Positions 11,730 through 12,117 of a stretch of 12,117 nucleotides of DNA are shown here, one piece after another. Position 1 is the stretch's first letter. Every line of letters starts with the position of its first letter. The notes under the pieces are model-generated. The model searched no databases. It worked only from the letters and a program-made list of their open reading frames with translations, and had not been told where the DNA came from. The position numbers were made by a program, and so were the translations under genes. The stretch comes from an uncultured Synechococcus sp. (GTDB lineage Bacteria > Cyanobacteriota > Cyanobacteriia > PCC-6307 > Cyanobiaceae), in the NCBI GenBank assembly GCA_913020095.1, contig CAJWAH010000026.1, positions 1-12,117 of the forward strand, given 5' to 3'.

Positions 11730-12117
11730 ATGACCGCGACCGTCGCTGCAGGCCCCTTTCAGTCCCTGCGCCAGCAGCTCAGCAAGCTGCGCCACCTCTC
11801 CCAGCCCTTCTTTCTGCCCCTGGATCAAGCCAGTGGCTGGCAGTTTCTGTGGCTGTTGGTTTCGCTGCTGTTCTGCGTTGGCGGGCTGGTGCTCGCGGCG
11901 CTCACCGGAATCATCCGCAGCTTGGAGCAGCTGCAGCCGGCTCTAACAGAGAAATATTTCGGCGGAGTTGCCAACACCATCTCTGGGATCTGGAGCTCCT
12001 GGTGGGGCATTGGTTTTGCCGCCCTGTTCATCCTGGGGGCCGCCAGCTTTGTGGCGTTCCGTCAGCAATTGCGTCAGCGGCGCTGGCTGCACTGGCTGCT
12101 GCTGGGCGTGATCGTTG
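11730..12117 (+). CDS. ABC transporter, SbmA/BacA-like fused permease-ATPase, N-terminal part
   Basis: Only the first 129 residues are present; the gene runs off the window. A polar N-terminus with SLRQQLSKLRHLSQPFFLP is followed by a hydrophobic helix (about 37-61, GWQFLWLLVSLLFCVGGLVLAAL). A loop with LTEKYFGGVANTISGIWSSWW comes next, then a second helix (about 93-110) and a basic QQLRQRRWLHW turn entering a third. This arrangement resembles cyanobacterial ABC transporters whose membrane region is of the SbmA/BacA type, fused to an ATPase. Relatives import peptides or cobalamin-like molecules. The ATPase half cannot be checked here. ATG 11730 is used; ATG 11709 is in frame and adds 7 residues (MGRENAA). 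Confidence 0.72.
   Translation, partial: MTATVAAGPFQSLRQQLSKLRHLSQPFFLPLDQASGWQFLWLLVSLLFCVGGLVLAALTGIIRSLEQLQPALTEKYFGGVANTISGIWSSWWGIGFAALFILGAASFVAFRQQLRQRRWLHWLLLGVIV

Overview
The window looks like core chromosome of a GC-rich marine or brackish picocyanobacterium (Synechococcus/Cyanobium lineage). The grounds are the 5' end of a cyanobacterial-type 16S rRNA, a short picocyanobacterial form of the Calvin-cycle regulator CP12, a transhydrogenase with split alpha subunit, a DUF3747 protein, a long-tailed peptide deformylase and several small proteins of the kind seen in this group. The lineage call rests on protein resemblance recalled from memory, not on a search. There is no sign of a phage, IS element, CRISPR array or defence cluster.

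Layout. Positions 1-52 hold the first bases of a 16S rRNA gene on the minus strand. It is preceded (53 to about 611) by a long, highly structured rRNA leader and a candidate promoter at 618-645. Next come two small plus-strand genes of unknown function (703-924 and 987-1202), convergent with cp12 on the minus strand (1214-1432). Diverging from cp12 is a tight plus-strand cluster: pntAA, pntAB and pntB (proton-translocating NAD(P) transhydrogenase), then an aspartoacylase-family gene. The aspartoacylase meets a minus-strand S9 prolyl-oligopeptidase-family gene tail to tail, with overlapping stop codons. Diverging from the peptidase is a plus-strand run: def, a 65-aa membrane protein, a secreted DUF3747 protein, rpsU (bS21) with a clear intrinsic terminator, then two tiny genes with good Shine-Dalgarno sites (48 aa and a 70-aa secreted protein). 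The 70-aa gene overlaps the 3' end of minus-strand comM. Upstream of comM is a 93-aa helical protein. A HIT-family hydrolase diverges from it, followed by the start of an SbmA/BacA-type ABC transporter that runs off the window.

Functional themes are redox and carbon control (CP12 beside the transhydrogenase, both responding to or setting pyridine-nucleotide state), protein maturation and turnover (Def, S9 peptidase, bS21) and natural transformation (ComM).

The most interesting unexplained structure is in the rRNA leader. A 41-nt element is present twice, 90 bp apart, at 30/41 identity. Each copy carries an extended -10-like box and a GNRA-capped hairpin whose stem shows compensatory changes between copies. 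A long imperfect hairpin lies further downstream in the leader. I found no convincing novel multi-gene system.
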